This document shows positions 25,676 to 34,089 of a DNA stretch of 64,000 nt, piece by piece. Below the pieces are notes generated by a model. That model saw only the letters and a program-made list of their open reading frames with translations. It was not told the origin of the DNA and made no database searches. Location: positions 1-64,000 of the forward strand of contig CANOHT010000012.1 in assembly GCA_947565865.1 (NCBI GenBank). The letters run 5' to 3'. This stretch comes from an uncultured Clostridia bacterium. Lineage in GTDB: Bacteria > Bacillota > Clostridia > Christensenellales > Aristaeellaceae. Every line of letters begins with the position of its first letter. Position 1 is the stretch's first letter. The translations under genes were made by a program, and so were the position numbers.

Positions 25676-26101
25676 ATGAGCGAACAGGCACGGGCTGCCA
25701 TGCGGGAGCGCTTCGGCCGTGACGCGCTGATCGCGCTGGCTACCCTGGCGGAAGGCGAACCCCGGGTTCGTACCGTGGACGCTTACTATGAGGATGGAGC
25801 GTTTTACGTCATCACCCATGCCGCGTCCGGCAAAATGCGGCAGATTGCCGCTCATCCGCGGGTGGCGGTCTGCGGCGACTGGTTCACGGGGGAAGGCGTG
25901 GCGGAGAGCCTGGGCCCTGCCGCGCTGCCGGAAAACGGGCCGATCCTGGGTAAGCTCCGGCAGGTCTTCGCCTCCTGGCTGGATAACGGGCACAGCGACG
26001 TCAGCGATCCGCAGACCTGCATCCTGCGGATTCGCCTGACCTCCGCCGTGCTGATGGTGCATGGCGTTTGCTGGGGCCTGGAGGATGTTCTGGCGGAATA
26101 A
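25676..26101 (+). CDS. pyridoxamine 5'-phosphate oxidase-like FMN-binding protein
   Basis: A 141-residue split-barrel protein. It shows the family pattern LATLAEGEPRVRTVDAYYED, then FYVITHAASGKMRQIAAHPRVAVCG, which lines the FMN pocket. The length fits the small general-stress type rather than true PdxH. The ligand could be FMN, F420 or haem. AAGGAGG precedes the ATG. The gene may be co-transcribed with the MATE pump upstream and the flavodoxin downstream. Confidence 0.85.
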   Translation: MSEQARAAMRERFGRDALIALATLAEGEPRVRTVDAYYEDGAFYVITHAASGKMRQIAAHPRVAVCGDWFTGEGVAESLGPAALPENGPILGKLRQVFASWLDNGHSDVSDPQTCILRIRLTSAVLMVHGVCWGLEDVLAE

Positions 26102-26174
26102 GCGCCCCGCGATGTCATGAAGCGCCTCTGTCCTGGGCATGGTAAATGGAGAAACCAGGAACGGAGGAAAAGGT

Positions 26175-26600
26175 ATGAAGGCAGCGGTGGTTTATTTCAG
26201 CGAGACGGGAAACACGGAGGCCATGGCCCGGGCTGTGCTCAAGGGCGCGCAGGAGGCGGGCGCGGAAGCGACGCTGCTGACCAGCGGGGAATTCACAGCG
26301 GCCATGGCGGCAGACTGCGGCGCGATTGCCCTGGGCTGTCCGGCCAGCGGCAGCGAGGAGCTGGAGCAGAGCGAGTTTGAGCCCTTGTTCGCGGAAATGG
26401 CGAGCGGACTGGCCGGCAAGAAGGTGGCGCTTTTCGGTTCCTATGGCTGGGGCGGCGGAGAATGGATGCGCCAGTGGGAGGAACGCTGCGGCGCGGAGGG
26501 TCTCACCCTGGCGGCGGACAGCGTGATTTGCATGGGCCCGCCGGATGAGGAGACGCTGGAAAACTGCCGCGGGCTGGGACGGTCTTTGGTTCAGGCGTAA
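26175..26600 (+). CDS. flavodoxin
   Basis: A 141-residue FMN electron carrier. The phosphate-binding loop is YFSETGNTEAMA near the N-terminus. Other flavodoxin marks are ALGCPASGSEELEQ, KKVALFGSYGWGGGEWM and the terminal PDEE region. CGGAGG lies 7 bases before the ATG at 26175; earlier in-frame ATGs lack a site. A redox partner is not encoded nearby, but the adjacent PNPOx-like flavoprotein may share cofactor chemistry. Confidence 0.92.
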   Translation: MKAAVVYFSETGNTEAMARAVLKGAQEAGAEATLLTSGEFTAAMAADCGAIALGCPASGSEELEQSEFEPLFAEMASGLAGKKVALFGSYGWGGGEWMRQWEERCGAEGLTLAADSVICMGPPDEETLENCRGLGRSLVQA

Positions 26601-26610
26601 GCCGTCCTGA

Positions 26611-26639
26611 TTGACGCTCACGCCCTCAGCGTGTATAAT
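26611..26639 (+). promoter_or_regulatory. sigma-A promoter of the BceRS-like operon
   Basis: TTGACG, 17-base spacer, perfect TATAAT. It lies 47 bases upstream of the response regulator start. Confidence 0.85.
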
Positions 26640-26685
26640 GGCATCACGGCGAAGCGGCCGATGCAGGACGAAAGAGGCGAAAGCC

Positions 26686-27369
26686 ATGTACCGTATTTTG
26701 GTGGTAGAGGACGACCGGGGCATTGCCGGCGCCATCAAGACCCAGGCGGAAATGTGGGATTTATCGGTTCGCTGCGTGGAGGACTTCCGCGGCGTGATGG
26801 CGGAATTTGCCGCTTATGATCCCCACCTGGTTCTGATGGATGTCGGTCTGCCTTTTTTTAATGGCTACCATTGGTGCGGGGAGATCCGCAAGGTATCGAA
26901 GGCGCCGATTATTTTCATATCCTCCGCGGCGGACAACATGAACATTGTCATGGCCATGACCATGGGGGCGGATGACTTCATTGCCAAGCCTTTCGACCAG
27001 AGCGTGCTGATGGCCAAGGTGCAGGCCATGCTGCGGCGCAGCTATGACTTTGGCGCGGCCATGCCGGTCATCGAGCACCGGGGCGCGCTGCTGAATACCG
27101 GGGACGGTACGCTGACCTACCGGGAGGAGAAAATCCCCCTGACGAAGAACGAGTACCGCATCCTGCTGACCCTGATGGAGCAGAAGGGGCGCGTTGTCAG
27201 CCGGGAGAGGCTGATGACGCGGCTATGGGAGACGGAGAACTTTGTGGATGAGAACACCCTGACGGTCAATGTGGGCCGCCTTCGCAAGCGGCTGGAGGCG
27301 GCGGGCCTGCCGGGCTTCATCACCACCCGGCACGGCCAGGGCTACATGGTGGGAGGTGGCGACGAGTGA
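26686..27369 (+). CDS. response regulator, OmpR family, BceR-like
   Basis: A 227-residue two-component regulator. The receiver domain has the acidic pair at E8/D9 to D10, the phosphorylated D52 in LVLMDVGLP and K at FIAKPFD. The winged-helix domain has LTKNEYRILLTLMEQKGRVVSRERLM and ends TTRHGQGYMVG. Start 26686 is set by the conserved MYRILVVEDD opening. With the next three genes it forms a bacitracin-type peptide antibiotic sensing and detoxification module. Confidence 0.92.
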   Translation: MYRILVVEDDRGIAGAIKTQAEMWDLSVRCVEDFRGVMAEFAAYDPHLVLMDVGLPFFNGYHWCGEIRKVSKAPIIFISSAADNMNIVMAMTMGADDFIAKPFDQSVLMAKVQAMLRRSYDFGAAMPVIEHRGALLNTGDGTLTYREEKIPLTKNEYRILLTLMEQKGRVVSRERLMTRLWETENFVDENTLTVNVGRLRKRLEAAGLPGFITTRHGQGYMVGGGDE

Positions 27370-28358
27370 GGCCGTGGCTGATGTACCTGCGTCGCCATCG
27401 CATGGGTATCATTGCCGCCATGGCGTGCGTGGTGATCTTCGCGTGCTCCTTCGCGCTGTATCATCTGCCCCTGGCGGCCGTGGCGTATCCGTCGGCGCTA
27501 TGCCTGATGGTGGGGGCGGGGGTAATGGGCGCCGGCATCCGCGCGGAGCGGCGGCGGCTGAAGTCGTTACAGCTGATTCGCGGTCTGATCGACCTGACCG
27601 AGCGGGGCCTACCTGAGCCGGAAAGCGCCCTGGAGGAGGAGTATCAGCGCATGCTGGAGCAAATCCGGGAGGATCAGCTTGCTCAGGCCAATCTTCAGCA
27701 GCGGCGCTACGACAATATGATGGCCTACTATACCCTATGGGCCCATCAGATCAAAACGCCCATCGCGGCCATGAAGCTGCAGCTGCAAAATGAGGATACC
27801 GCGCTTTCGCGCACCCTGTCATCGGACCTGTTCAGGATTGAGCAGTATGTGGAAATGGTGCTGATGTTCCTGCGGCTGGACGCCGATTCCACCGATTATG
27901 TCATTCGTGAATACGACCTGGAGGCCATTGTTCGCCAGGCGGTGAAGAAGTTTGCCGGAGAGTTCATCACCAGGAAAATCCGTCTGGACTTCCGCCCGCT
28001 GAACGCCCGTGTGGTGACGGATGAAAAGTGGCTGTCCTTTGTGATCGAGCAGGTACTCTCCAACGCCCTCAAGTATACGCCCCAGGGCGGCTGCGTTTCC
28101 GTATTCATGGAGCTGCCCATGACGCTGTGCGTTCGGGATACGGGTATCGGCATCGCGGCGGAGGATCTGCCCCGCGTCTTCGAGCAGGGCTATACCGGTC
28201 GCAATGGCCGCGGCGACAAGCAGGCCACGGGCATCGGGCTGTACCTGTGCAGGCGGGTGATGAACAACCTGGGCCATGGCATTGCCGCCTGCTCGCCCAA
28301 CGGGGAGGGCACGACCATTCGCATGAATCTGCTGCAAAATGTGGGGCGCCATGAGTAA
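27366..28358 (+). CDS. intramembrane-sensing histidine kinase, BceS-like
   Basis: A 330-residue kinase with two N-terminal membrane helices (about 14-32 and 38-56) joined by a very short loop, and no outer sensor domain. This is the hallmark of BceS kinases that sense through a BceAB transporter. The phosphorylated histidine is H127 in LWAHQIKTPIAAM. ATP-binding boxes are VIEQVLSNALKYTP (N), VRDTGIGI (G1) and GIGLYLC (G2). GTG start with GGGAGG 9 bases upstream, overlapping the regulator stop. Confidence 0.93.
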   Translation: MRPWLMYLRRHRMGIIAAMACVVIFACSFALYHLPLAAVAYPSALCLMVGAGVMGAGIRAERRRLKSLQLIRGLIDLTERGLPEPESALEEEYQRMLEQIREDQLAQANLQQRRYDNMMAYYTLWAHQIKTPIAAMKLQLQNEDTALSRTLSSDLFRIEQYVEMVLMFLRLDADSTDYVIREYDLEAIVRQAVKKFAGEFITRKIRLDFRPLNARVVTDEKWLSFVIEQVLSNALKYTPQGGCVSVFMELPMTLCVRDTGIGIAAEDLPRVFEQGYTGRNGRGDKQATGIGLYLCRRVMNNLGHGIAACSPNGEGTTIRMNLLQNVGRHE

Positions 28359-28360
28359 AC

Positions 28361-28376
28361 CTTACAAAATTGTTAG
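28361..28376. promoter_or_regulatory. predicted BceR-type operator
   Basis: CTTACAAAATTGTTAG is an imperfect palindrome that fits the BceR-family pattern TNACA-N4-TGTAA with one mismatch. It lies 55 bases upstream of a TACAAT -10 (28431-28436) that lacks a good -35. A second half site, TTGTAAG, is at 28391-28397. Together these suggest activator-dependent transcription of the ABC pair. Confidence 0.5.
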
Positions 28377-28479
28377 ATTTCAAGGGGGAATTGTAAGCCA
28401 AAGCGATGGCGAAGCGATCCCCTTTTTTGCTACAATCAGCAGGTAAGATCGGTTGCGACCGAAGGAGGTATTGGCTGTT

Positions 28480-29244
28480 ATGAGTATTTTGGATGTCAGC
28501 GGGCTGAAAAAGGTTTATACGACCCGCTTTGGCGGCGGCCATGTGGAGGCGCTGCGGAATGTTTCCTTTCAGGTGGAGCAGGGGGAGTATGTGGCCATCA
28601 TGGGCGAGAGCGGCTCGGGCAAGACCACGCTGCTGAATATACTTGCCGCCCTGGATCGTCCTACCGCCGGCAGGGTGTTGCTGGAGGGCAAGGACCTGGC
28701 GGCCATCAAGGAAAAGGACGTGGCGGCCTTCCGGCGGGATAACCTGGGCTTTGTGTTCCAGGACTTCAACCTGCTGGACACCTTCTCCCTGGAGGACAAC
28801 ATTTATCTGCCGCTGGTGCTGGCGGGCAGGCCCTATGGCGAAATGCGGCAGAAGCTGACGTCTATTGCCGAGCAGCTGGGGCTCACTGAGCTGCTGGCTA
28901 AGTATCCCTATGAGGTTTCCGGCGGCCAGAAGCAAAGGGCGGCGGTAGCCCGGGCGCTGATTACCTCCCCCAAGCTGATCCTGGCTGATGAGCCCACCGG
29001 CGCGCTGGATTCCAAGGCCACGGATGAGCTGCTGCGGCTTTTCGGCGCCATCAACGCCACGGGACAGACCATTCTGATGGTGACGCACTCGGTCAAGGCC
29101 GCCAGCCACGCGGGCCGGGTACTGTTCATCAAGGACGGCGAGGTATTCCATCAGATTTATCGGGGCGACAGCGATAACGAGCGGCTGTATCAGAAGATTT
29201 CTGATACGCTGACCATGCTGGCGACAGGCGGTGACGCGCAATGA
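28480..29244 (+). CDS. ABC transporter ATPase, BceA-like
   Basis: A 254-residue MacB/BceA-type ATPase. Walker A is GESGSGKTT, the signature is VSGGQKQRAAVARAL, Walker B is LILADEPTGALD and the H-loop is VTHSVKAA. Start 28480 is set by GAAGGAGG 11 bases upstream. It powers the BceB permease, which frees lipid-II-cycle targets from peptide antibiotics such as bacitracin. Separated from the kinase by 121 bases holding its own regulated promoter. Confidence 0.95.
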   Translation: MSILDVSGLKKVYTTRFGGGHVEALRNVSFQVEQGEYVAIMGESGSGKTTLLNILAALDRPTAGRVLLEGKDLAAIKEKDVAAFRRDNLGFVFQDFNLLDTFSLEDNIYLPLVLAGRPYGEMRQKLTSIAEQLGLTELLAKYPYEVSGGQKQRAAVARALITSPKLILADEPTGALDSKATDELLRLFGAINATGQTILMVTHSVKAASHAGRVLFIKDGEVFHQIYRGDSDNERLYQKISDTLTMLATGGDAQ

Positions 29245-31310
29245 GGATCGGCTTTTATCCTAAGATCGCCTGGCAGGGCATCCGCAAGAACAAGCGGCTG
29301 TACCTGCCTTACATCCTGACCTGCATCGGCATGGTGGCGATGTACTATATTATTTCCTTCCTGGCCACCTCGCCCATGCTGACCGCGCTTTTCCCCCATT
29401 CAGCGCTGCGATCCATCCTGCAGCTGGGCTCCGTGGTCATCGCGGTGTTCGCGACCCTCTTTCTGTTCTACACCAATTCCTTCCTGGTCAGGCGGCGGAA
29501 GAAGGAGTTCGGCCTGTACAACATCCTGGGCATGGACAAGCGCAACATCGGCGTCATTCTGTTCTTTGAGACGCTGCTGGTGGCGTTTATCTCCCTGGCG
29601 GCAGGGCTGGCGGCGGGCGTCGCCCTGTCCAAGCTGGCGGAGCTGCTGATGGTGAACATCCTGCAGCAGGAGGTGGACTATGCTATGTCCGTTTCCTGGA
29701 TCGCGATTGGCAGAACCCTGGTGCTCTTTCTGGTGATCGACGGGCTGATCTACCTCAATACCCTGCGGCAGGTTCACGCGGCAAATCCCATTGCCCTGCT
29801 TCACAGTGAAAATACGGGGGAGAAGGCGCCCAAGGCCAACTGGTTCCTGGGACTGGCAGGGTTTGCCCTGTTGGGCGGCGCCTACTACATGGCCGTGACC
29901 ATCACAAACCCGCTGAAGGCGCTTATCTATTTCTTCGTGGCGGTTTTGATGGTCATTGTGGCGACGATGCTGCTCTTCACGGCGGGCTCGGTGCTGCTGT
30001 GCCGGATTCTGCGGAGCAACAAGAAATACTATTATCATCCCAAACACTTTGTTTCCGTATCGTCCATGGCCTTCCGCATGAAGCGCAACGGCAGCGGCCT
30101 GGCGACCATCTGCATCCTGTGCACGATGGTGCTGGTCATTGTGGCCACCACCACCTGCTGCTACTTTGGCGCGGAGGATAGCCTGAATTCCCGATATCCC
30201 CGGGATATCAATATGGACATCCGCTTCGAGAGCCTGGAATGGCTGGAGGAGGAGCGCGTTGCCGCGCTGCGGGCGGCGGCGCATGAGGTACTGGACAATC
30301 ACGGCGTGGAGCCGCTGGACATTCAGGATTTCCGCACGGTGGCAGCCTACGGTAGGCTGAACGGCAATGAGCTGGAATGGGATGTCAGCGCCTACATGTA
30401 TACCAACGAAACGATGCCGGATTTCAGCCAGATCCGCTCGATCTATGTGATGCCCCTGGAGGACTACAACCGTACCACGGGCCGGGAGGAGGTCCTCAAC
30501 GAGGGCGAGGCGCTGCTGTATACCCTGCGCTGCGAGTTTCCTTACGATACCCTGACCATAAGGGACGGCGAGACCTTTCGGATCGTGCGGCAGGTAGAGG
30601 AAATGCCCACCGCCGGCATGGACACGGCGGACATTGTCTCGGCCCTCTACCTGGTGGTGCCTGATCTGCGGGCGGCCGTGCGGGGGCTGGAGAATATCGC
30701 CAACTTCCAGGGCGACCCGATCCTGGATTCACGGTGGGTTTTTGCCTTCTCCACGGACGCGACCACGGAGGTTCAGGCGGCTCTCCAGAGCGCTCTGCAC
30801 AACACCATCTATCAGCGGTCAAAAATCATCCGGGAATCCATCAACGACAGCGAGGGCTATTCCATCCGGACGGAGTGCCGGGCCGTGGAGCGGCAGGATT
30901 ACTTCGACCTCTTTGGCGGACTGTTCTTCCTGGGCGTGATGCTCAGCATTGTGTTCTGCTTCGCGTCTGTGCTGATTATTTACTACAAGCAGGTTTCTGA
31001 GGGCTATGAGGATCAGGCCCGGTTCGAGATCATGCAAAAGGTAGGCATGACCAAGCGCGACATCCGCCGCAGCATCAATTCTCAGATGCTCACGGTCTTC
31101 CTGGCGCCGCTGGTGATGGCGGTGATCCACCTGTGCTTTGCGTTCCCCATCCTCAAGCAGCTGCTCAGCCTGCTCAATGCCCGCAACGAGCCGCTGCTGC
31201 TGGCCACCACCGGCCTGACCGTGCTGCTTTTCGCGCTGCTGTATGCCCTGGTGTACCGGCTGACGACAGGGGCTTATTATCACATCGTCAGCGGAGCGCG
31301 GGAGGACTGA
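29241..31310 (+). CDS. ABC transporter permease, BceB-like (FtsX domain)
   Basis: A 689-residue permease with ten predicted helices. It starts FYPKIAWQGIRKNKRLYLPYILT, typical of BceB. Between helices 7 and 8 lies a large outer domain (about 310-555), the sensory domain for antibiotic peptides. FtsX domains occur at both ends (KKEFGLYNILGMDKRNIG; FEIMQKVGMTKRDIRRSI). The start overlaps bceA by 4 bases. It should form the flux-sensing complex with the two-component system upstream. Confidence 0.94.
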   Translation: MRIGFYPKIAWQGIRKNKRLYLPYILTCIGMVAMYYIISFLATSPMLTALFPHSALRSILQLGSVVIAVFATLFLFYTNSFLVRRRKKEFGLYNILGMDKRNIGVILFFETLLVAFISLAAGLAAGVALSKLAELLMVNILQQEVDYAMSVSWIAIGRTLVLFLVIDGLIYLNTLRQVHAANPIALLHSENTGEKAPKANWFLGLAGFALLGGAYYMAVTITNPLKALIYFFVAVLMVIVATMLLFTAGSVLLCRILRSNKKYYYHPKHFVSVSSMAFRMKRNGSGLATICILCTMVLVIVATTTCCYFGAEDSLNSRYPRDINMDIRFESLEWLEEERVAALRAAAHEVLDNHGVEPLDIQDFRTVAAYGRLNGNELEWDVSAYMYTNETMPDFSQIRSIYVMPLEDYNRTTGREEVLNEGEALLYTLRCEFPYDTLTIRDGETFRIVRQVEEMPTAGMDTADIVSALYLVVPDLRAAVRGLENIANFQGDPILDSRWVFAFSTDATTEVQAALQSALHNTIYQRSKIIRESINDSEGYSIRTECRAVERQDYFDLFGGLFFLGVMLSIVFCFASVLIIYYKQVSEGYEDQARFEIMQKVGMTKRDIRRSINSQMLTVFLAPLVMAVIHLCFAFPILKQLLSLLNARNEPLLLATTGLTVLLFALLYALVYRLTTGAYYHIVSGARED

Positions 31311-31345
31311 GGGCGGCGCTGACGACCTGCAAAGGAGGCGTGACC

Positions 31346-31552
31346 ATGGATTTGCTTGCCCGAGCCATTGTTTATGTGGAACTGCTGCTCAGCGCCGCGC
31401 TGCTGCTTCCCATCGCGGCGGCGCTGGGGGTCATCTCCCTGGCCCTGCGGGGGCTGGATACGGTGGTCACAAGGTTTTGCCGCCGGATGAGGGAGCGGCG
31501 GAATAGCGCCGGCGAATCAGGGGAGAAGCCGCTTTTAATCAGGGACGCTTGA
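31346..31552 (+). CDS. small membrane protein after bceB
   Basis: A 68-residue protein with an almost perfect site AAAGGAGG 7 bases before the ATG, 35 bases after bceB. One or two hydrophobic helices cover about residues 4-36 (AIVYVELLLSAALLLPIAAA), followed by a basic tail with RFCRRMRERR. No family recognised. Its place suggests an accessory subunit or regulator of the Bce complex, but that is inference. Confidence 0.7.
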   Translation: MDLLARAIVYVELLLSAALLLPIAAALGVISLALRGLDTVVTRFCRRMRERRNSAGESGEKPLLIRDA

Positions 31553-31687
31553 TGAAGGCTGCTTCCCGTCAAATTGCATTTTGCGGAGGTTAACGCCCCG
31601 CCAAGAGAACAAAAGCCGTTGAATCCCAGGACAGTCCTGCAAACGGCGGTCAGTTCAGTGATATGGGTATTTTTGTCAGCACCTTAA

Positions 31688-31717
31688 GCGTGGGAAGCGG
31701 CTTCCCGCGCTTTTTTT
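31688..31717 (+). terminator. intrinsic terminator after the Bce module
   Basis: A 10-bp stem with one G-U pair (31688-31697 with 31701-31710), 3-base loop and seven T. It separates the Bce module from the unusual five-gene operon. The rest of the 272-base gap 31553-31824 shows no gene. Confidence 0.9.
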
Positions 31718-31750
31718 GACGGGAAAGATGAGCATGAAAATGGTCGGGCA

Positions 31751-31779
31751 TTGACTTTCGACAAAAAAAGGGCTATAAT
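31751..31779 (+). promoter_or_regulatory. sigma-A promoter of the five-gene IbrAB-type operon
   Basis: TTGACT, 17-base spacer, perfect TATAAT, followed by a second TATAAT shifted by 7 bases. It lies about 45 bases before the first gene. This shows the cluster has its own, probably constitutive, promoter. Confidence 0.85.
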
Positions 31780-31824
31780 TATAATGTCACTTTTTTTGGA
31801 AATGCGACACGAAAGGAAGCGAGT

Positions 31825-32805
31825 ATGGGGATCAGGCGATGGAGGCTGCGATTGGCGACTCTGCGAAGGCCGAAGGAGCCCTGGGGAGAGGAGGTTCGGC
31901 AGCTTCGAGCCGGGTTTGCCGCGCGCTATCGCGAGATTCTGGCCGCATGCCTTGCGCTGGCTCCGGCAATGTCTGAAGCGCCAGCGTCCCTGGCGGAAGC
32001 CTACATGACGGCCGTGATGCGTAAGGAGTGCGCGGAGACGTGGTGGACGGAGAACGCGCCGTATCTCGCCGAGCCTTGGTTTATCTGGCGCTGGGCTTTG
32101 GAGGCTGGCTTGGTCAGTCCTCCCACGCCTCCAGCAGGGCCTGCGTACAGGGTCATCCGGCCCGAGACGGGCGGCGAGCACACGGCCTGCCTGAGCCTTC
32201 AGCGGCAATGGGGCCGCCAGGAGGAAGGACTGCTTCACCTGACCCTGCCGGAGGAGCTGGCGGAGACGATCCAGGGCATGGGCTTTCATCGGACGGAAAC
32301 GGAATGGGTACGCGGCGTGGGGGAAACGTCGGCGCCTCTGGTGGATCGGGCGGTGGAAACAGCGGTCGCGCTGCTGCGGGCAGGCTCCGCCGTCAGCGTG
32401 ACGGAGCCCTGCCTGGTGCTGCTGATTCAGCAGGAGCGGTATGCGCCGGTGCATCGCTACTGGGTGCTGGCGTCATCCCGGCTGGATCGGCTGCGGGTGG
32501 CTTTCCCCAGGGATCAGCAGCTGTACCACTATGTTCATTCGGCGGGAGGGCGTTGGAACGGCCATGTGATGGAGATACCCATTGCCTGCGCGGATCAGTT
32601 GGAGGAGCTGATGCGCCTGTACGGCTTTCGGACAACGCGGAAGGCGCAGGCTCGGCTTCAGGCCTGGCATGAGGCCGTCAGGGAAACGGTGATTTATCGG
32701 GAGCGGCAGGGCAAGCTGCGCAAGGCAGTGCCCACCGAGGATCGCTTCCGGCTGATTTTGTCCAGAGCGGCGGCGGTTCCGTCGGATTTGAGGGACGATG
32801 ATTGA
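31825..32805 (+). CDS. unknown protein with possible HARP-like segment (first gene of IbrAB-type operon)
   Basis: 326 residues, no signal peptide or membrane helix. Residues 1-135 are helical and rich in Arg, Trp and Ala. Residues 137-200 contain LPEELAETIQGMGFHRTETE and a DRAVETAVALL helix. Residues 226-268, with FPRDQQLYHYVHSAGGRW and later IPIACADQLEELMRLYGF, resemble the HARP-type module of annealing helicases (pattern F-x-Y...GxxWxxxxxxWxVP...LxxYGF), with the second Trp replaced. That comparison is my reading, not a database hit. AGGAAG lies 5 bases before the ATG. It overlaps the SNF2-like gene by 8 bases, so the two proteins are probably made together and may form one split helicase-like complex. 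Confidence 0.7.
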   Translation: MGIRRWRLRLATLRRPKEPWGEEVRQLRAGFAARYREILAACLALAPAMSEAPASLAEAYMTAVMRKECAETWWTENAPYLAEPWFIWRWALEAGLVSPPTPPAGPAYRVIRPETGGEHTACLSLQRQWGRQEEGLLHLTLPEELAETIQGMGFHRTETEWVRGVGETSAPLVDRAVETAVALLRAGSAVSVTEPCLVLLIQQERYAPVHRYWVLASSRLDRLRVAFPRDQQLYHYVHSAGGRWNGHVMEIPIACADQLEELMRLYGFRTTRKAQARLQAWHEAVRETVIYRERQGKLRKAVPTEDRFRLILSRAAAVPSDLRDDD

Positions 32806-34087
32806 GCCGCTGCATCCCGCGCAGCTGCGGGCTGTGGATAAGCTCAAGGGGCTGAAGGTGGGCGCCCTGTACATGGAGCAGCAGGACGGTAAGCTGCGCA
32901 CGGTGATTGAGCTGGTTCGCCATCGTTTTCGACGCGGGAAGATTGAGCGGGTATTGTGGCTGTGTACGCGCCGCAAGATCGAACGGCTGACGGCGGGAAT
33001 TTTCCGCTATGATCCCCAGAATGCGTCCAAGGTTGAGGTCTGGGGAATGGAGACGCTTTCTCACAATCTAGGGCACTTCCTTCGCCTGCTGGACAAGGCC
33101 AAGGAGCGGCGCACCATGCTGATTATTGACAACGGCCTGCTGGTGAAGAACTTCAGCGCCCTTCGGACGCAGCGGGTGATCGCGCTGAGCAAGGTGTGTC
33201 CCTACCGCTTGCTCATCAGCGATATTCCCTTTGCCTGCCATGTGTCGGATATGTTTGCCCAGTGGTATGTTCTGGACTGGCGGATACTGGGGTACAGCAC
33301 CTACTGGGGCTTCTGCGTGAATCACCTGCGGGACATCCGGCGGCCGGACAACATGGACTATATCACCCGCGCCATCGAGCCCTACTGCGCTCAGGTTTTG
33401 CGGGAGGACGTGCAGCCGACGCCGGGCAGGCGGGAGTATGTATGGCAGTTCCAGCTGCCGGAGGAAGCCATGGCGGAATACCGGCGCGTGTCGGAAATGT
33501 TCATGTGGAAGACCATTTATTCCAGTACAGGCATCTATCGCCTGCTGCAGGCCTGCCAGCATGTGATCTGCGGCCGGCGGGTGGCGGAGGAGTACCCCCT
33601 GCGCACGGAGCCGTTGTATCAAAGCGACGCGGAGGACCCGCGGCTGGGAGCGCTGATGGAGGCGCTGCCCCAGCTGGACGGCCAGGAGGTGCTGATTCTC
33701 TGCCGCTATAAGCATGAGTGCGACCGGGTTGCCGCTACCCTTCGGCGGCGGTGGGGCCATGACAGCGTATCCCTTTATACCCCTGAGCGTCAGGAAGCGC
33801 CCGCGCGCTATACCGTCATGAATATTTTTACTGACGAGCGGGAAACGGCGCGGCTGACGGCGGACACCATCGTCTATTACAGCAGCGATTGGAATTGGCG
33901 CAAGCGGCAGGAGAAGGAGCAGCAGTGCATGAGCGCGCTGCCGGGCGGAAGCCTTACCGTGGTGAGCCTGGCGGCGGCGGATACCATTGATCTGCGGATT
34001 CTTCGCTGCGTGTGGAACAAGGATAATCTGGTGACCAAGATGCGGGAGGAGCTGGCGGTTCGCTTGAGCCAAGGCGGGACGGAGTAG
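32798..34087 (+). CDS. SNF2-like helicase-fold protein with degenerate ATPase motifs
   Basis: 429 residues, readable along its length as an SNF2/DEAD-type two-lobe protein. The N-terminal LHPAQLRAVDKLKGLKVGALY resembles the Q-motif region, RVLWLCTRR motif Ia, RLLISDIPF motif III, EVLILCRYKHECDRV motif IV, ADTIVYYSSDWNWRKRQ motif V and DTIDLRIL the terminal block. Every catalytic motif is altered. Walker A reads EQQDGKLRT (G-x-G-K-T/S lost, Lys kept). Motif II reads IIDNG instead of DEAH. Motif VI reads QEKEQQC, without arginine fingers. It is probably a non-hydrolysing DNA-binding or scaffold protein. It ends 2 bases before the PP-loop gene, within the same operon. Confidence 0.8.
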   Translation: MIEPLHPAQLRAVDKLKGLKVGALYMEQQDGKLRTVIELVRHRFRRGKIERVLWLCTRRKIERLTAGIFRYDPQNASKVEVWGMETLSHNLGHFLRLLDKAKERRTMLIIDNGLLVKNFSALRTQRVIALSKVCPYRLLISDIPFACHVSDMFAQWYVLDWRILGYSTYWGFCVNHLRDIRRPDNMDYITRAIEPYCAQVLREDVQPTPGRREYVWQFQLPEEAMAEYRRVSEMFMWKTIYSSTGIYRLLQACQHVICGRRVAEEYPLRTEPLYQSDAEDPRLGALMEALPQLDGQEVLILCRYKHECDRVAATLRRRWGHDSVSLYTPERQEAPARYTVMNIFTDERETARLTADTIVYYSSDWNWRKRQEKEQQCMSALPGGSLTVVSLAAADTIDLRILRCVWNKDNLVTKMREELAVRLSQGGTE

Positions 34088-34089
34088 TT

